A stretch of DNA of 5,927 nucleotides, taken from NCBI GenBank assembly GCA_030613165.1, contig JAUWMN010000120.1, forward strand, positions 1-5,927, in the 5' to 3' direction. This document shows, in pieces, positions 5,483 to 5,927 of this stretch; within the stretch, counting starts at the first letter, position 1; each line of letters begins with the position of its first letter. This DNA is from Desulfobacterales bacterium (GTDB lineage Bacteria > Desulfobacterota > Desulfobacteria > Desulfobacterales > C00003106). The position numbers and the translations under genes were made by a program. The notes below the pieces were generated by a model that was not told where the DNA came from, did no database searches, and was given only the letters and a program-made list of their open reading frames with translations.

Positions 5483-5927
5483 TCAATCTGGAAATACGGC
5501 ATAATACCGATAATTCTTACCGTTGCTGTCATGGCTTACCACCGCGATAAGTCTTTTTTGTGAGTCAACCACCTTAAGCCATGGTGATGTACCCGGTTCA
5601 AAGGTTTCAAGATCACTCTTTGCCAGTGGTCTTCCGCAAAAAATATTCGCCGACATTCCGTCATTCACTACAACCTCGGGGATGCCTTTAAGGGCTTCAT
5701 TCATAGTAAGGACCCGCTCACCAACGCGACCCCCCTGCACTACATGCTCATCCAATGTCAGGGCGTCTTCAACCTGAAATTCCCCGCAGGCAAGACGCCT
5801 TAAATCCGACAGATGCCCACCGCACCCCAGAGTATCTCCAATATCGGACGCTAATGCTCGAATATAAGTCCCTTTGGAACAACAAACTTTAAAACGAACT
5901 TTGGGCAACTCTAACTGAAGTACTTCC
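5483..5927 (-). CDS. truB: tRNA pseudouridine(55) synthase, C-terminal part (cut by window edge)
   Basis: TruB (EC 5.4.99.25) converts U55 in the T-loop of tRNAs to pseudouridine. Only the last 148 codons are in the window. The frame stays open past position 5908 to the right edge, reading EVLQLELPKVRFKV, so the gene begins outside. Diagnostic here is KVRFKVCCSKGTYIRALASDIGDTLGCGGHLSDLRR, the conserved second half of the catalytic domain, where the CSKGTYIR segment lines the active site. After it comes the LACGEFQVEDALTL stretch and a C-terminal PUA-like domain ending YYAVFPD. The catalytic aspartate is in the missing N-terminal half. A break of 81 bp separates it from rpsO, with a possible internal promoter. 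Confidence 0.95.
   Translation of the reverse strand, partial: EVLQLELPKVRFKVCCSKGTYIRALASDIGDTLGCGGHLSDLRRLACGEFQVEDALTLDEHVVQGGRVGERVLTMNEALKGIPEVVVNDGMSANIFCGRPLAKSDLETFEPGTSPWLKVVDSQKRLIAVVSHDSNGKNYRYYAVFPD

Overview
The window looks like chromosomal DNA from a Desulfobacterota (old Deltaproteobacteria) bacterium. The grounds are the truB-rpsO-pnp-dut gene order, an HU protein of the 'RGLCSFFVK...GRNPKTG' type, and interspersed short repeats of the kind remembered from that group. This placement is inference; no search was run.

Layout. Bases 1-263 hold no supportable gene. They contain a 142-bp MITE-like element (53-194) with degenerate terminal inverted repeats, a nested internal hairpin and an exact 5-bp flanking duplication, followed by a short GC-A-G-rich repeat cluster (205-232). 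A solitary lipoprotein gene with a predicted beta-sandwich domain follows on the + strand (264-842). On the - strand lies a two-gene toxin-antitoxin module: ribbon-helix-helix antitoxin first, RelE/ParE-type toxin second (1436 to 899). The module is bracketed by two direct copies of a ~40-bp hairpin-bearing repeat (847-887 and 1531-1572), and a perfect 13-bp tandem duplication separates its two genes. A good sigma-70-type promoter then drives a + strand pair of chromatin genes: an HU-family protein (1759-2034) and, 21 bp later, a lysine/alanine-rich protein with a C-terminal winged-helix segment resembling a rearranged linker histone (2056-2496).

The right half is a core - strand operon read from right to left: truB (3' part, cut by the window edge), rpsO, pnp, dut. 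pnp and dut overlap by 4 bp (ATGA), implying translational coupling; dut converges on the histone-like gene with a perfect 8-bp hairpin at the junction.

How the genes work together. truB (tRNA pseudouridine 55), rpsO (ribosomal protein S15) and pnp (3'-5' exoribonuclease) are the conserved translation/RNA-decay block, with dut (dUTP hydrolysis) attached. HU and the H1-like protein are probably made together as nucleoid proteins. The left 1.65 kb is accessory: repeats, an orphan lipoprotein and a TA module. The most interesting points are the intact-looking MITE, the repeat-bracketed TA module with its internal duplication, and the HU/H1-like pair. I did not find a wholly new multi-gene system.
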